The position numbers and the translations under genes are program-made. Positions 12,401-22,150 of a stretch of 60,000 bases of DNA are shown in pieces. Origin of the DNA: Owenia fusiformis (taxonomy: Eukaryota; Annelida; Polychaeta; Sabellida; Oweniidae); contig CAIIXF020000006.1 of assembly GCA_903813345.2 (NCBI GenBank), forward strand, positions 27,599,936-27,659,935, written 5' to 3'. Numbering within the stretch: position 1 is the first letter of the stretch; the number at the start of each line of letters is the position of its first letter. Below the pieces are notes generated by a model. That model worked only from the letters and a program-made list of their open reading frames with translations. It was not told the origin of the DNA and made no database searches.

Positions 12401-12482
12401 TAATCCCGGGGCTGGGGGAGAAAACAATGACGCTACACATTTGGATGGAGACGAGCCCCCGAATAAGAGGTCGAAAGTTTGA
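330..12482 (+). CDS. PBX: PBX/extradenticle TALE homeobox gene, 3' part (five exons seen)
   Basis: PBC-class homeodomain transcription factor, a nuclear DNA-binding partner of Hox and Meis proteins. The window starts inside an upstream intron, so the PBC domains and homeodomain helices 1-2 lie outside. Exons seen are 330-486, 3944-4065, 4557-4631, 7114-7158 (possibly alternative) and 12330-12482. All junctions keep frame: G|GT at the first, phase 0 at the rest. Together they encode helix 3 ([15 protein letters not shown]), the conserved [10 protein letters not shown] segment, the ANVQSQ and [11 protein letters not shown] blocks known from vertebrate PBX proteins, and a divergent C-terminus ending PPNKRSKV, which looks like a nuclear localisation signal. 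The exon boundaries match those I recall for vertebrate PBX genes. Introns are repeat-laden. Family assignment is firm; which PBX paralogue is not resolved. Confidence 0.93.
487..1622. other. PBX intron, AT-rich, no gene seen
   Basis: First part of a 3.46-kb intron. It is AT-rich with short chance open frames on the + strand (for example 775-1071 and 1157-1357) that lack recognisable domains and codon structure. No repeat family was recognised here. Confidence 0.6.
1623..2464. mobile_element. Fold-back (long inverted repeat) MITE with ATCAT target duplication
   Basis: Two arms of roughly 400 bp are imperfect inverted copies of each other and meet near 2045. The ends read CACAGGCTGGTA (from 1628) and its complement (to 2459), flanked by direct ATCAT at 1623-1627 and 2460-2464, a plausible 5-bp target duplication. 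The 17-mer TCCGCTGTGACGGAGCA occurs at the outer and inner end of each arm, four times in all. No coding capacity. Superfamily not assigned: CACAG ends with a 5-bp duplication could fit Transib-like or CACTA-like elements. Confidence 0.88.
2540..3930. repeat. 74-bp satellite array with 365-bp higher-order period
   Basis: Tandem units of about 74 bp contain TTTACCTGGCCCTGTAGTC, AAGAGACTC and GGTTCCACCTCTTAG. Units before about 2800 are degenerate and later ones closely alike. A variant unit starting GATTTATATGGCCCTG recurs at about 3106, 3471 and 3837, a higher-order period of about 365 bp (five monomers). The last unit runs to within about 25 bp of the PBX 3' splice site at 3943. Confidence 0.92.
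3944..4065 (+). CDS. PBX: PBX exon, C-terminal region
   Basis: Acceptor CTTGCAG ends at 3943 and donor GTAAGT starts at 4066. The 122-nt exon completes the split Gly codon and adds 40 residues, beginning [11 protein letters not shown] and ending GANVQSQ. GANVQSQ is a block I recognise from vertebrate PBX C-termini, where it also ends an exon. Confidence 0.92.
4557..4631 (+). CDS. PBX: PBX exon, [11 protein letters not shown] block
   Basis: Acceptor TTTTTAG ends at 4556 and donor GTAAGC starts at 4632. The 75-nt, phase-0 exon encodes 25 residues, [20 protein letters not shown] and onward to HMQQ. It corresponds to the LRHVISQTGGY segment of vertebrate PBX proteins. It can be joined to either the microexon at 7114 or the last exon at 12330 without a frame change. 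Confidence 0.92.
4770..5472. repeat. 30-bp minisatellite, about 23 copies, in PBX intron
   Basis: Near-perfect 30-bp unit containing AAATTGGGTCAGCCTGTAAA. Variants include GGCTCAGCC in three adjacent copies near 5270-5345. Because 30 is divisible by 3 the array stays open in two + frames and gives repetitive reading frames ([10 protein letters not shown] and [10 protein letters not shown] repeats). These are artefacts, not genes: they sit in an intron between well-defined PBX exons. Confidence 0.96.
5831..5970 (+). repeat. Dispersed repeat R1 (GTCACCACCAC family), + copy
   Basis: Starts ATGTCACCACCACAACTGGT and ends TTTTGCATGTCAATGCC. The shared landmarks are AGTCTTCAAC-TTTTTGTG, GGTGTTCGGC and the terminal GCATGT-AATGCCTT. 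Other copies lie at 28465, 39587, 44230, 47970 and 57083 in this window. Non-coding. Confidence 0.8.
6039..6250. mobile_element. Inverted-repeat MITE in PBX intron
   Basis: Arms of about 70 bp face each other: TTCCACAGCTGGATGACTC with TTAGTATCAT on the left and ATGATACTAAC with GAGTCATCCAGGTGTGGAA on the right. The inverted match extends outward to AATTCTTT and AAAGAATT. The core is a short non-coding segment. Confidence 0.75.
6251..7113. other. PBX intron, nothing recognised
   Basis: AT-rich intron sequence with a short TGTTACA-rich patch near 6630-6690. No gene, RNA or clear repeat was seen. Confidence 0.5.
7114..7158 (+). CDS. PBX: Candidate 45-bp PBX microexon
   Basis: A good acceptor (TTATCTACAG ending at 7113) and donor (GTAGGT from 7159) bracket exactly 45 nt, phase 0 on both sides, encoding [15 protein letters not shown]. 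It fits between the exons at 4557 and 12330 without shifting frame. It has no obvious counterpart in vertebrate PBX as I recall it, so it may be a lineage-specific or alternatively spliced cassette, or chance. Confidence 0.5.
7934..8109. mobile_element. MITE with CAGTGATCTCCCCAG termini
   Basis: Terminal inverted repeats CAGTGATCTCCCCAG and CTGGGGAGATCACTG are perfect over 15 bp. They are flanked by direct CTGTA at 7929-7933 and 8110-8114, a likely target duplication. The 146-bp interior has repeats of GTGGGTGCT and no coding content. Confidence 0.85.
8225..8985. repeat. Degenerate tandem repeats
   Basis: Two adjoining degenerate arrays. 8225-8480 repeats ACACCAA-ACTTCATAAAGAAG with GAGACAC or GAGACAT. 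8590-8985 repeats CATGACTACACT, CATGACAACA and CACCTCATGA in irregular units of about 25-40 bp. They explain the open frame on the minus strand at 8296-8493. Confidence 0.7.
10309..10548. mobile_element. Short inverted-repeat element (AGGGACCAGGTCA ends)
   Basis: Left end AAGGGACCAGGTCAGTATTA and right end TTGACTTGGTCCCT are inverted copies with a few mismatches, enclosing about 210 bp of AT-rich and poly-C sequence. Non-coding MITE remnant. Confidence 0.6.
10835..10920. repeat. 18-bp tandem repeat, about 5 copies
   Basis: Unit GTCTGAAAACATGTTAAT repeated about five times, with minor variants in the last two copies. It produces a repetitive minus-strand frame (NMFSDI) that is not a gene. Confidence 0.9.
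12330..12482 (+). CDS. PBX: PBX terminal coding exon
   Basis: Acceptor TTTTTATAG ends at 12329. The frame opens [19 protein letters not shown] and runs 50 residues to TGA at 12480-12482. TPSS near the start recalls the ATTPSSVTSPT motif near the vertebrate PBX C-terminus. The final PPNKRSKV is basic and NLS-like. The stop is followed by non-coding 3' UTR. Confidence 0.88.
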   Translation, partial: TPSSEALSPTDGSRDEKDWTTSNFNPGAGGENNDATHLDGDEPPNKRSKV

Positions 12483-12586
12483 GGTGAAGGTCAAACTTCT
12501 AGGTCTTAGAGGGTAAATCAATACGGAGAAAGTTCAAAGAACAGAAGGGTAAAATTTAGCAACAACAACAACAAAAATGGGAGTGA

Positions 12587-12895
12587 AATAAAAAACATTT
12601 TAGTAAATTGTCCATTTTGTATATTCAGTCTTCTGCACAGACATGAAAATATCACAAATTAACTCATTTTTCCATGGAAATTATAGAGGATTTATTTAAT
12701 TTGAGTGATTTCTTCAGACTGTGCAGTTGACTGTAGTAATATTATATTACTAGGTAGAGTTAAAGTTTTAGTTTGAATTCACACTTAAGTGAATTTGAAG
12801 ATTGATATTTCATACATATACTGTGTATACTAGCTGTACAGGTAGTTTTAGATTATGCTTTCTTTATTGTACTCAGTATAGAAGAAAGCAATAAA
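12587..12895 (+). promoter_or_regulatory. Candidate PBX polyadenylation signals
   Basis: AATAAA occurs at 12587-12592 (105 bp after the stop) and again at 12890-12895. Either could end the transcript; a longer 3' UTR is possible. Confidence 0.45.
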
Positions 12896-13498
12896 ACCAA
12901 CATATATGTGAGTGTGAGGTACACAAAAATTCTCCCTTCTCCCTCTTTGCTTTGTGTCTATTGCCATTTACCTTAATCAGCTTTAAAAAAGTATGGGAGT
13001 CTTTTACTCCAGATGTGAACTGTTCAAATTGCATTTGCATAAAAATTAACCATTGAAGACATAAAGTTAAATTGCCTTGTTTTCAAAGTTGTTTAAGTTG
13101 ACCTTTTTGCTATTTTGAATACTTTCTTGGTTGCAGTTGACCTGGTTGGCTAGTTAGGATGACTGTATTTTTATCTGAAGAGGGGGGATGGGGAATCTTT
13201 TGTACTCTCCAGTATCATATATCTATATGTGATATAACAGTTAATAACTTACAATTCAGTTATAAATATTAATTTAAAAATTCAGGATTGTTTTAGGTAG
13301 AAATCAATTAAAACTTATTTGGTGCTGCTATTAACAATTCAAAAAAAAGAAATTTTTCTACGCAACATTCTGAAAAGAACAAACTATTTCTACATGGTGC
13401 CAGTCCTGGATATTTTACTCAGTTTTGAAAAAGGTGTACATATTTTATTTGACTTAATTGCATAATTCATTCTCAGTTACCTTGGTGCCATAGAATTA

Positions 13499-13582
13499 CA
13501 GTAAAACCTGTAATGTGGAACACCTCTATAAGTGGAACACCCCAAAAGTACCAATAGTGTTCCACTTACACAGGTTTTACTG
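13499..13582. mobile_element. Tigger/pogo-like MITE, 84 bp
   Basis: Ends CAGTAAAACCTGT and ACAGGTTTTACTG are perfect inverted repeats. The interior is itself nearly palindromic, with TGGAACAC and GTGTTCCA. TA precedes the left end. Member of a family seen eight times in this window. Confidence 0.85.
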
Positions 13583-13736
13583 ATGTATAGACACATTTAG
13601 TCTTTTTATTATAATGTAGGGGAGAAAGCATATAGCATAATGACAAACATTATATGATAATCAGTGATGAGCATACCATACCAAAAAGCCAACCATTTGT
13701 ATTACCATTTGAGGATGGTATTACTAGTGTTACTGT

Positions 13737-14075
13737 CACCATGGTGTCCCAGTATATGTATTACCATAATGTCAGGATGTTAATGTTTCAATGTCAACAT
13801 ACTATGACACCATTGATACCATGGCAACATGATTATCTTGATGTCAGGATGACCATGATGTCATTTCACTGTTACTATGGTGTTATTGATACCAAGGTAA
13901 CATGATTATCTTGATGTCAGGATGATCATGATGTCATGTCTCTATTACTGTGGTGTTATTGATACCAAGGCAACAGGATTATCTTGATGTCAGGATTACT
14001 ATGATATCATGTCAGTGTTATTGATACCAATATGACAGGATTATTTTGATGTCAGGGTTATCGTGATGTCATTGC
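13737..14075. repeat. About 74-bp tandem repeat, 4-5 copies
   Basis: Units contain GATGTCAGGATGA, CATGATGTCAT, GGTGTTATTGATACCA and AACA-GATTATCTT. GATGTCAGG recurs at about 13838, 13912, 13987 and 14048. Upstream units are more degenerate. Confidence 0.85.
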
Positions 14076-15310
14076 TACCTAGTGCTACCCCTCTTACATA
14101 AGACAGAGGAAGGCAATGTGCAACAAAAGATTTCATCCCACTGAGTCAATAACATACATATACAGGTACTAGCCAGACTTTGTGATACTGAGTTCGCTTG
14201 GGGTTATCAAAGCTTTGACAGGGGGGGGTGCTATATTGGCAAATACAGTAGTATGATACGCTTAACATGGTGCCTTAAGGGAGCACAGTATGCTATTAGG
14301 TCGGTTCAGTACCTGTGACATACTGCCATTGTCATTGACATAAACACAAGGGATGATATTCAGTGATGTTTAATTGGGGAGAGTTGTTTCATAGAATTAT
14401 ATTTATAAAAACTTCAAATCAAATCAAATGTATTATAGCAAAACCAGTCCATGTTGTAAGTTAGATTTTTCTTTCGTATATGAACCATGTCGGCCACCAT
14501 AAACCATTGTGTGTACTAAAGAAGGTTGTGTAATTAATAGTATGATGTATTTGTGTATTTAAGTGGGAATTTTGTGTATGTATGATACATTTGTTGTGTT
14601 AATATGAGTTGCTGTTCATAATAGCCTAACCTTATACATGAAATCATGTATCTTTGTAATGATTGTTTGATTAGAGTTTATCCATTTTTGCATTTTTAAG
14701 ATGTCTAGTAAGTCTTGTATTTCCCAGGAAGTCTTGTATTCTCTCATACAATTATACATTATCTTCATCTTTCTTACACATATCCTATAGATTTACGCAA
14801 ATGTACAACAATCAGGGTTGCAAAATTTCAGGTCTCCTTAAAAAGATGCTCATGTGACCATTCCTAGCCAATAAGTCATCTAGACTAGGGCCATGTGACC
14901 AAATTTAACCAATCAAAAAAGTCACTTGACTCCATATTTGGGCTGGCAGAGATAATACCAAAACTCTATTTTCACATGTAATATCAATCACTTTTGTCAA
15001 TGATATTTTGGTTCAGAGCTGTTCTGCTTTTTGAAATGAGGAAAGAAATAATTCATTTTATTTTAATATGTATTAGGCTAGGCCTGATGATGATCCCTTA
15101 TTTCTCTTTTTCAGTTTTCAATTTTTTTTATTAAGACCAATACAGCTCTCTTGCTATCACGATGTAACAATAGCGTAAATGAAGCATGTATAAATACACA
15201 ACAATCCTGTGCAAGTGTACTTATGAGATTGCTTTGTAAATAGCAACCTATTTCTTGTATTCAGGTGATGAGAAAATAATAACCAATAAGTAGAATACCA
15301 TGTTGTAATC

Positions 15311-15845
15311 AGGGGCGTAGCCAGGATCCAAAAATTGAAGAGGCAAATTTAAATAGGTGAGGCAAATTGCATATTTAAAAAGGTGAGGCAAATTGCAAAT
15401 TTAAAAAGGTGAGGCAAATTGCAAATTTAAATAGATGAGGCAAATTGCATATTTAAAAAGGTGAGGCAAATTGCATAATTGAATAGGTGAGGCAAATTGC
15501 AAATTTAAAAAGGTGAGGCAAATTGCATAATTGAATAGGTGAGGCAAATTGCATAATTGAATAGGTGAGGCAAATTGCATAATTGAATAGGTGAGGCAAA
15601 TTGCATAATTGAATAGGTGAGGCAAATTGCATAATTGAATAGGTGAGGCAAATTGCAAATTTAAAAAGGTGAGGCAAATTGCATAATTGAATAGGTGAGG
15701 CAAATTTAAATAGATGAGGCAAATTTTAAGTTAATGAGGATATTATATTTCCATGGGAGTTTATTCTAACCAAAAAACATCTCTAAAACAACGTTTTGGT
15801 TAGACTTTTGCCTCGGCTGCCTCTTTGCTAGCTACGCCCATGATC
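15311..15845. mobile_element. CGTAGCC-type element carrying a minisatellite
   Basis: Left end CAGGGGCGTAGCCAGGATCC and right end GCTAGCTACGCCCATG form degenerate terminal inverted repeats of the kind seen again at 52471 and 47557. Between them lies an expanded 26-bp minisatellite. No coding content apart from repeat-derived frames. Confidence 0.65.
15340..15726. repeat. 26-bp minisatellite, about 15 copies
   Basis: Units GTGAGGCAAATTGCATAATT plus GAATAG alternate with a variant carrying GCAAATTTAAAAAG. The array produces two overlapping minus-strand frames (FASPIQLCNLPHL repeats) that are artefacts. Confidence 0.93.
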
Positions 15846-17160
15846 ATATTTTCATATGAGAAAGAATGCAGAAATGTAATAAAATGTATCTATCTGGGGA
15901 ATTTCTCAAAAATCTCATGATATTACAATTTTCTTGTTCAGTTGTCATTATGGACATTCTAAAATTTTAAAAATAATGCATGGTTTTGTGATTCCTTGAG
16001 AAATAACCTCCTGTGTGTAGAATAGTACACCAGTTATAAGAACACTACTATATTTTTGTTCATGCTCTTAATCTGAAAGTCAGGGACTTTTATAGACTTC
16101 AATGTATCTTTATATCAGGCTTTCATGTATACACAAATAAGTGATGTGAAGTATGGAATGTGAAGGAACTGACCAGACCATTGTATTCCTGGTCATTTTA
16201 TAGTGTTATAACTGTCATCCAGAGATTCATAAAATAACAAAATGAAAATTACTGATTTTACAAATAATCTGAAGAAAATACAAAGGAGCCAAATTCGACA
16301 AAAAAATATAAATTTCTTACCCAGGACTTCTATTGTTATAAAATTATTGTTAAATTGTCAAACATAAAATCATGTTTATGGACTGACATGAGAAATTATA
16401 TCACAAAATTATTTACAAATAATGAAAATGTTTAAACCTATACATAATTATTATTATATAGTGTATGTATATTTTTATGTATTTATTCAGGTCAAAAATT
16501 CATCTGATCGTTGCCAGTCTTTGATTATGAATTAAATAGATATACTAGAGAAATGAATATTATGAACATTTTTATTGGTTAGAATTCCTCATTCAGTAGA
16601 TGATTTAAAACTTTTCCTGAGAAAACTGTTCAGTTTTATACTTTGCGTTCATTAGTTATGTACATAAAAACATTTTACATCATACTGTAGATGATCAGGT
16701 CAACCATTGAAAAGTGTTGAAATATGGAAAAACACCAAACTTACATATTACATACATGCAGGAAACCCTATATTGAGTTTTTGGCATTAAATGCCAAAGT
16801 TTGTAATATAAAACGTAAGAAACCAATATTATATATGACATTGATTTTATTGCCAGTCAAAAGATGGCACTGATATATATGTTATATTATATAGTAGCTT
16901 ATAGCAGTGTATTCTATATGTCTATTGCTAACAGACAATAAAGTGGCTCAGAAAATGTATAGTACTGAATAAATATTGAGTTTTGTTTTAATTTATTCTT
17001 ACAATACAAGACTATATGTTGAAAGTGCAGTGAAACTTGTATTATCAAATCAACACTCAGATGGACCAAAAGTGTTTGAATTGCCAGGTGGTTCAAAGTT
17101 TTTAACATGGTAGTTTCTTCATCTCACTTTACTGGGTTAGCACTTGGATCAATCCTTATA

Positions 17161-17261
17161 CAGTAAAACCTGAATATCAAAACGCCAGTAAAATTATGTT
17201 ACTGGGTACATGTATTCTCAATTATTACTTCAAAAGGTGTTTTGATATGGAGGTTTTAATG
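17161..17261. mobile_element. Tigger/pogo-like MITE, 101 bp
   Basis: Ends CAGTAAAACCTGAATATCAA and its imperfect complement TTGATATGGAGGTTTTAATG, flanked on both sides by TA (17159-17160 and 17262-17263). Non-coding. Confidence 0.8.
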
Positions 17262-17810
17262 TAAAAAGCTTGATCCAAATGCAAATTCGGTACAGTGCTA
17301 TTACCAAGGAATTTGTTTTAAAATTGTACTGGTTATAAAAATTACCATTTCCAATAAAATCATTAAAAGAGAGCTTCATCTACTCCCTGAGTTAGAGATA
17401 ATCCTTTGATGTAGCCTTTTCCAATCAGAATACTGAGAGATGGTCGATAAGAATCAAGACATCCAATCAAAATGCATTAAATGAATTTTGGATTTTCATT
17501 AGCACATGGCATTCATTTCATAATAAAACTCTCATAAAAGGACATAACTGCTGTTTTAATGGTTCCATAATTATTTTTGTGCAGCCAATTAAAAATACAT
17601 ATTGCAGTCACCCACAGAAAAAAACATCTACCTACTTCAAATCTGTAAGACAATCTTTTACAAATCCACACTGGAGAGAACAAAAGCAATGAGTTGTCTG
17701 TCTCAGCAAGACCATGGTTCTCTTGCCATACATTCTGTTTCCTAAAGTCTTGTTTCGACAGACAAGAGGACTGGCTAAAGCTTTTTTACTGTGCAGTGAA
17801 AATCATAGGC

Positions 17811-17880
17811 TGAGGGAAAAGTTCTTTTGAGCTCAGTATAGAAATCTTCTATATTGAGCTTAATGGAACTTTTACCTTGG
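17811..17880 (+). ncRNA. Pre-miRNA-sized hairpin (candidate)
   Basis: About 70 nt fold into one stem of roughly 30 bp with a tiny loop: GAGCTCAGTATAGAA pairs with TTCTATATTGAGCT (one G-U), then after a small internal loop AAAAGTTC pairs with GAACTTTT. It is asymmetrical enough to look like a pre-miRNA, but a decayed MITE would look the same. Strand not determinable. Confidence 0.3.
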
Positions 17881-18565
17881 CCCATTGGGAAAATAATGGT
17901 GGGACAGATAGATTTGACCAATTGCTGGTTCTTATTTAAACCAAATGGTACCAAAGCAGTGCACTATTGATTCTTAAATACTAAATATGGACCAGTTAGT
18001 CAGCTTGTGACTAACTGGTTGTTCAGCTCTTATTGGTCAAACTGGTTCTTATGTTCATACTGAAACAACTGGTTGTCTTATGTTCATATTCAAACAACTG
18101 GTCTTTTTCATACTGAACCTACTGGTTATTAAACATAATCAGATCTATAGGGAGTGACAAAATTGCTAGCAATATGTTCAATTATGTATCCCTTACAAGC
18201 TCAAATATAATATCTCCAAAAAGATCCGTGATATGTTATCAATTGGTGAAGTTATTAAAGATTCAAAGTGCAAAAAATGGGGGGGGGGTATTTAAATTCT
18301 CCTTAATAATAAGAATGGTAAACAATCTTATGGACAAATGATTGCATTATTTTAAAAATCGTCAGTTTTTTCAAATTAAAGTATATACGTGGGGTACTTT
18401 TAGAAAATAGACATGGCGAGGAATGATATGACTAAGCCCAAAATATTCTACAATTGGAACAATTTTTGCCAAGGTGAAGCATCAAAGTAAGCTAAGTAAT
18501 CGCTAGATCTGATTCTGCATTTAAATTCATGCTGAACCAACTGGTTATTTTGTTACAAACAGAAC

Positions 18566-18600
18566 CTGAGACCAACATAAATATTTTATGTTAGTCTCAG
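18566..18600. repeat. Short perfect hairpin
   Basis: CTGAGAC-AACATAAA faces TTTATGTT-GTCTCAG around a 3-5 nt loop. It sits next to CAACTGGTT repeats. No function inferred. Confidence 0.6.
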
Positions 18601-18847
18601 ACAGAACCAACTGGTTCTTATATTCATACTGACTGGTTCTTTTGTTCTAATGTCCTTGTAGTTCCTTCTATCAAATCCTTTTTATAAGCAGTATTTTAGA
18701 TCATATTGCTAGTTGAATAAAAGCAAAAAGATGTGATCAGAATATACAGGCACACCTCGGAAACATTGAGGCAAGACTATCAACCATATTAAGGTGGTTT
18801 TATGTATTTGGACCTTTACGACTAAGTGCGTATTTTCGTATTTACAT

Positions 18848-18992
18848 ATTCCTAACCTGAGGCCCAGGAATACAATAAAAATGTTTAAAAAGTCATTACT
18901 TACATGTATAAGAATAAGACTGATTTTTAAAAGCTTAATGGATAAGATTTTTTTTATTAATGGCAGTATACCTGGGCCTCGGTTCCTAACAT
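18848..18992. mobile_element. Inverted repeat, probable MITE remnant
   Basis: TAACCTGAGGCCCAGGAATAC faces GTATACCTGGGCCTCGGTTCC across about 95 bp. TTAAGGTGG at 18790 and CCACCTTA near 19377 may be outer ends of a larger element. Confidence 0.5.
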
Positions 18993-19489
18993 CATTCCGC
19001 TTCATAATCAGTCATAAAAATATAGGTGTCACCTACTTTGTCTTTTAATTAAACCTAAAAATTTTGAACCTCTTATTGGGATATAAGCAAGTAGGAGGAG
19101 GATGGATAATTCCAAAAACTGAACGATTAGTTTTTTTATTTTTAGTATAGAAAATAAAAAATTGTCAGTGGTCACCAACTATTTTTAAGAAACTCGAATT
19201 TTGTCTCACTAAAAAGTTGAGCTCATTCTAATAGTAGAATACTTATTGCATATAAATGAGCACATTTATATCAGAAACAAAGAAACCTTTGCATTTGTTG
19301 GAAATTTAAGAGATTTAAACATCTGTACAATAGACTTGAGGCCTGAAATTCACAAATATTTGAAAGGTAGATACAGCCACCTTAGCGCACCAAATGAACC
19401 ATTGTATCAGTCGTTTGCGTAGCCGATTGTTTACAAATCCAGGGGTTACCCCCAGCAAACTCGGCGCTTGCCTTTGTCATTCAAACTAA

Positions 19490-19606
19490 CCAATCAGCGA
19501 ATATGATTTTATTATTATTTACTCACGTGATTTGTGTTTAAATACTCTAACGAAGATTTTTATTGGTCCAAAATTCATGAATGAATAAGACATGGCTTTT
19601 GATTGG
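19490..19606 (+). promoter_or_regulatory. CCAAT-box cluster, candidate promoter of the H1-like gene
   Basis: CCAAT occurs on the + strand at 19490-19494 (in AACCAATCAGCG, a strong NF-Y context) and as ATTGG at 19562-19566 and 19602-19606. Multiple NF-Y sites are common in histone and other replication-linked promoters. A donor-like AACGTAAGTA near 19710 could end a non-coding first exon. An alternative is the TATA-like ATATAAAA near 20377 with a donor (ACAG-GTAAAA) near 20442. No transcript data, so the choice is open. Confidence 0.4.
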
Positions 19607-19719
19607 TTCAAAGTTTGCGCATTACTATTTACTTACTCCAGGGTTGTAAGCGTCGGTTATAGCGTCACCTACCAGTTAACGTAGAAACTTCATAACGACT
19701 AACAGAACGTAACGTAAGT

Positions 19720-21446
19720 ACGTTTTCTTTTATCTATTATCAGTATTAATTAGTCATAATGACGTTTAATTGATAAGTAATAACTTTCAATAGCAATCTT
19801 CTGATTCGTCTCGTTAAACCTGAGTTGTAAAAATGTTTGTAACTGGTATAAAATAATGAAAATTAGGAACGTAAAGAGACGACTGTTTGAAAATGGGCGG
19901 TTAAAATCGTAAAGTAAACAAGCACTGCGTTAATTAGGATATTATTATTAAGATATTAACCACGTTAGCCTTAACTGGAAATGGTTAAACATTACACAAA
20001 ATACACGAAGTGAACTTATTTCATTAATACGATACAACATAATTAGGCAATCGATTGACTTGATAATGGTGATGCAGAAACCCCTGGGGTCTGAAAATCA
20101 ATTGAGGCAAAATTCCTGTAGACCAATCGTGTTTATAATATTACCGATTCACAGCAAATATTTCTAATTAAGATCATTTTAACATGGAACAGTCATTCAT
20201 TAATCGTATACACTAGCATAGTTTAGTGTTAAGAATTCTACCGTGGGGGTCAAGTTTACCTCTTTCAAAGGCTGACTGTTCTATCGGGCCATTGAGATCA
20301 TGCAAAAGGTACTAAGGTCAAGTGAGTTCACCCTTGCCTATGTCAAAGGCTGCTGATTGATTCTAATCAGAGACATATAAAACATTATATGTCGTTGTTC
20401 TAATGGAATAATCAGATCAGTCCAGTCCAGTCTTTGAAACAGGTAAAATTCACCTTACGTGTGCGTAACGCTGGATGGTTAATCCATCTAAAGCAAAACG
20501 GGAGATTAGTGAGGTTCATTCCAATACCCAAGAGTATTTATACACAGCAAGTTACATGATATTTATAAAGCTTGTATATTTCGGGATGCTTTCTAATAAA
20601 CTGCTGTTCTAGATACTAAACTTCAAGGCTATGATATTCGTGCAGTATATAGTGGTTTAGAAATCCTCTGGTACAGTGGAATGGCGTTATTCTGGCTATA
20701 TTCCTTTGAGACTATTTGTCATTTTTAAAATACTTGCAACTGTTTTCTAGTTGTTTGGATTGCTTGGAATTACTTTTCTTTGTTTGGAATCGTTCTACAA
20801 TCAATTATCGACATTACTAAAAACAGAGTTTGATTTGAATAATCTCATTTGCTTGAAATCTCAGATCACTGATCGTCAAAGTTGAATGTTTCCTACTTTG
20901 CAAAAATGCGTTCTCTCGTTCCTTTGTTTGGAAGAAGGATGCCGGAAGGATTGTGGTTTCTATTTCTATCTTCGGCTCGAACTCTATGTGACCTTCTATA
21001 CTTTTCGAAGGAATTCTTACAGTTTGGAGCGTCACTAATTGGCTCAGCCTAAACCTTGTTGATTCCATTTGCGCTCTCATAGATAAAGCTTGGTATGAAC
21101 TTTATTCAAGGGTGGTTCATTGAAGGATTTTGTTTCCTAGTTAGCTCACAGGGCATTTGAGGACACGTATGTTTGGATTAAATTCTTGATAAATGTTCAG
21201 GAAATGCCAAGATTGTAATTGTAGAAGACCCTGCTTTTAAAAAAAGCTTTTTAGTCCAGGAACGAATTAAAGTTAGCAACTTTTGGATAACACAAAACAG
21301 CAAAAAATCAAAGTCGTCCTTGTAATTTTCTCTCGGACCTCGTAGTCCATTGATTTCCATTACATATATTGGGAGAGTGCTCGGGTTCGGAGTACACAGC
21401 TCACATAGTACGTTAGGTTTTAACTTCATTGTTTTTACATTTCCAG
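19720..21446 (+). other. Probable 5' UTR intron of the H1-like gene
   Basis: A 3' splice site (TACATTTCCAG ending at 21446) directly precedes a short leader and the ATG at 21474, so a non-coding exon must lie upstream. No coding feature was recognised. A minus-strand frame at 20817-21080 has no recognisable motif. Confidence 0.45.
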
Positions 21447-22150
21447 GTGATCGTATCACACAAAGATCTCACAATGGCCAAAGCAGCAAAGAAAGCAACC
21501 AAGAAGGCAACAAAAAAGGCTGCACCAAAGAAGCCAGCAGGAGTTGGTGAGTAACCATGTCAACTTACAGGTTTCCATGGCAACCAACTTTATTTTGTTA
21601 AAATCAATGTTACCAATGATCGTATTATTGTACATTCTACAGTCTTTATAATTTAATTGTGGTTTTGCAATAAAATGTACCAGAGCTTCCTAAAAAGTTA
21701 AATCAATAATGTTATTTGTAGACATTGATTGTGAAGCATGTGTTTTAATATATAGGAATATAATTGTATAATTATTTGATTATTGGATATTTATTTTTAG
21801 TCAAGCCAAAGGCAAGCAAGGCCAAGCCAAGTAAGTGTTTTACAATATTTTCCAAATCTTTTAGACATGCCAAGAATACATAAACTATTATTTTCACACT
21901 TCATCATTTTTAAATGTTAATATTGTTTCATATCTTAGATATGTAATTGTAATACAAAAATACATGCATTTATCACTTTTTGATTTTCTTACTCCATGAA
22001 CTTTAAAAAAGAAAAGCCTCATAAAGTAACCAAAACATAAAAAGCAAAAAAACATTCTGTACAAATTCTTATTCTTCTTATTTTTCAGAAGCCAAAAAAG
22101 CAGCAAAGAAAGCAACTAAAAAGGCAGCAAAGAAAGCAGCAAAGAAATAG
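21447..22150 (+). CDS. Small Lys/Ala-rich protein resembling a histone H1 tail (54 aa)
   Basis: Three exons: 21447-21546 (ATG at 21474), 21801-21830 and 22089-22150 (TAG). Sites are CCAG acceptor, GTGAGT donor, TTTTTAG acceptor, GTAAGT donor and TTTTTCAG acceptor, with phases 1 and 1. The 54-residue product starts MAKAAKKATKKATKK, has PK-rich KPKASKAKPK in the middle and ends KKAAKKAAKK. It is about 40% Lys and one-third Ala, with no winged-helix globular domain, so it is not a full linker histone. Known families with this composition (H1 C-tails, sperm basic proteins) bind DNA and condense chromatin, which is the likely role by inference. The tail could also be a longer gene's last exons, but the ATG context (ACAATGG) and preceding leader argue for a complete small protein. 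Confidence 0.72.

Larger units (their letters stand above)
12896..19480. other. Intergenic region between PBX and the H1-like gene
   Basis: Contains two Tigger-like MITEs (13499, 17161), a 74-bp repeat array (13737), a CGTAGCC-type element with a 26-bp minisatellite (15311), a miRNA-sized hairpin (17811), a short hairpin (18566), irregular CAACTGGTT repeats at 18000-18140 and an inverted repeat at 18848. No gene was recognised; the open frames are short. Confidence 0.6.

Noticed and set aside
15401-15722. Two overlapping minus-strand frames with repeated FASPIQLCNLPHL
   Set aside because: Products of the 26-bp minisatellite; no start context, neighbours or domain.
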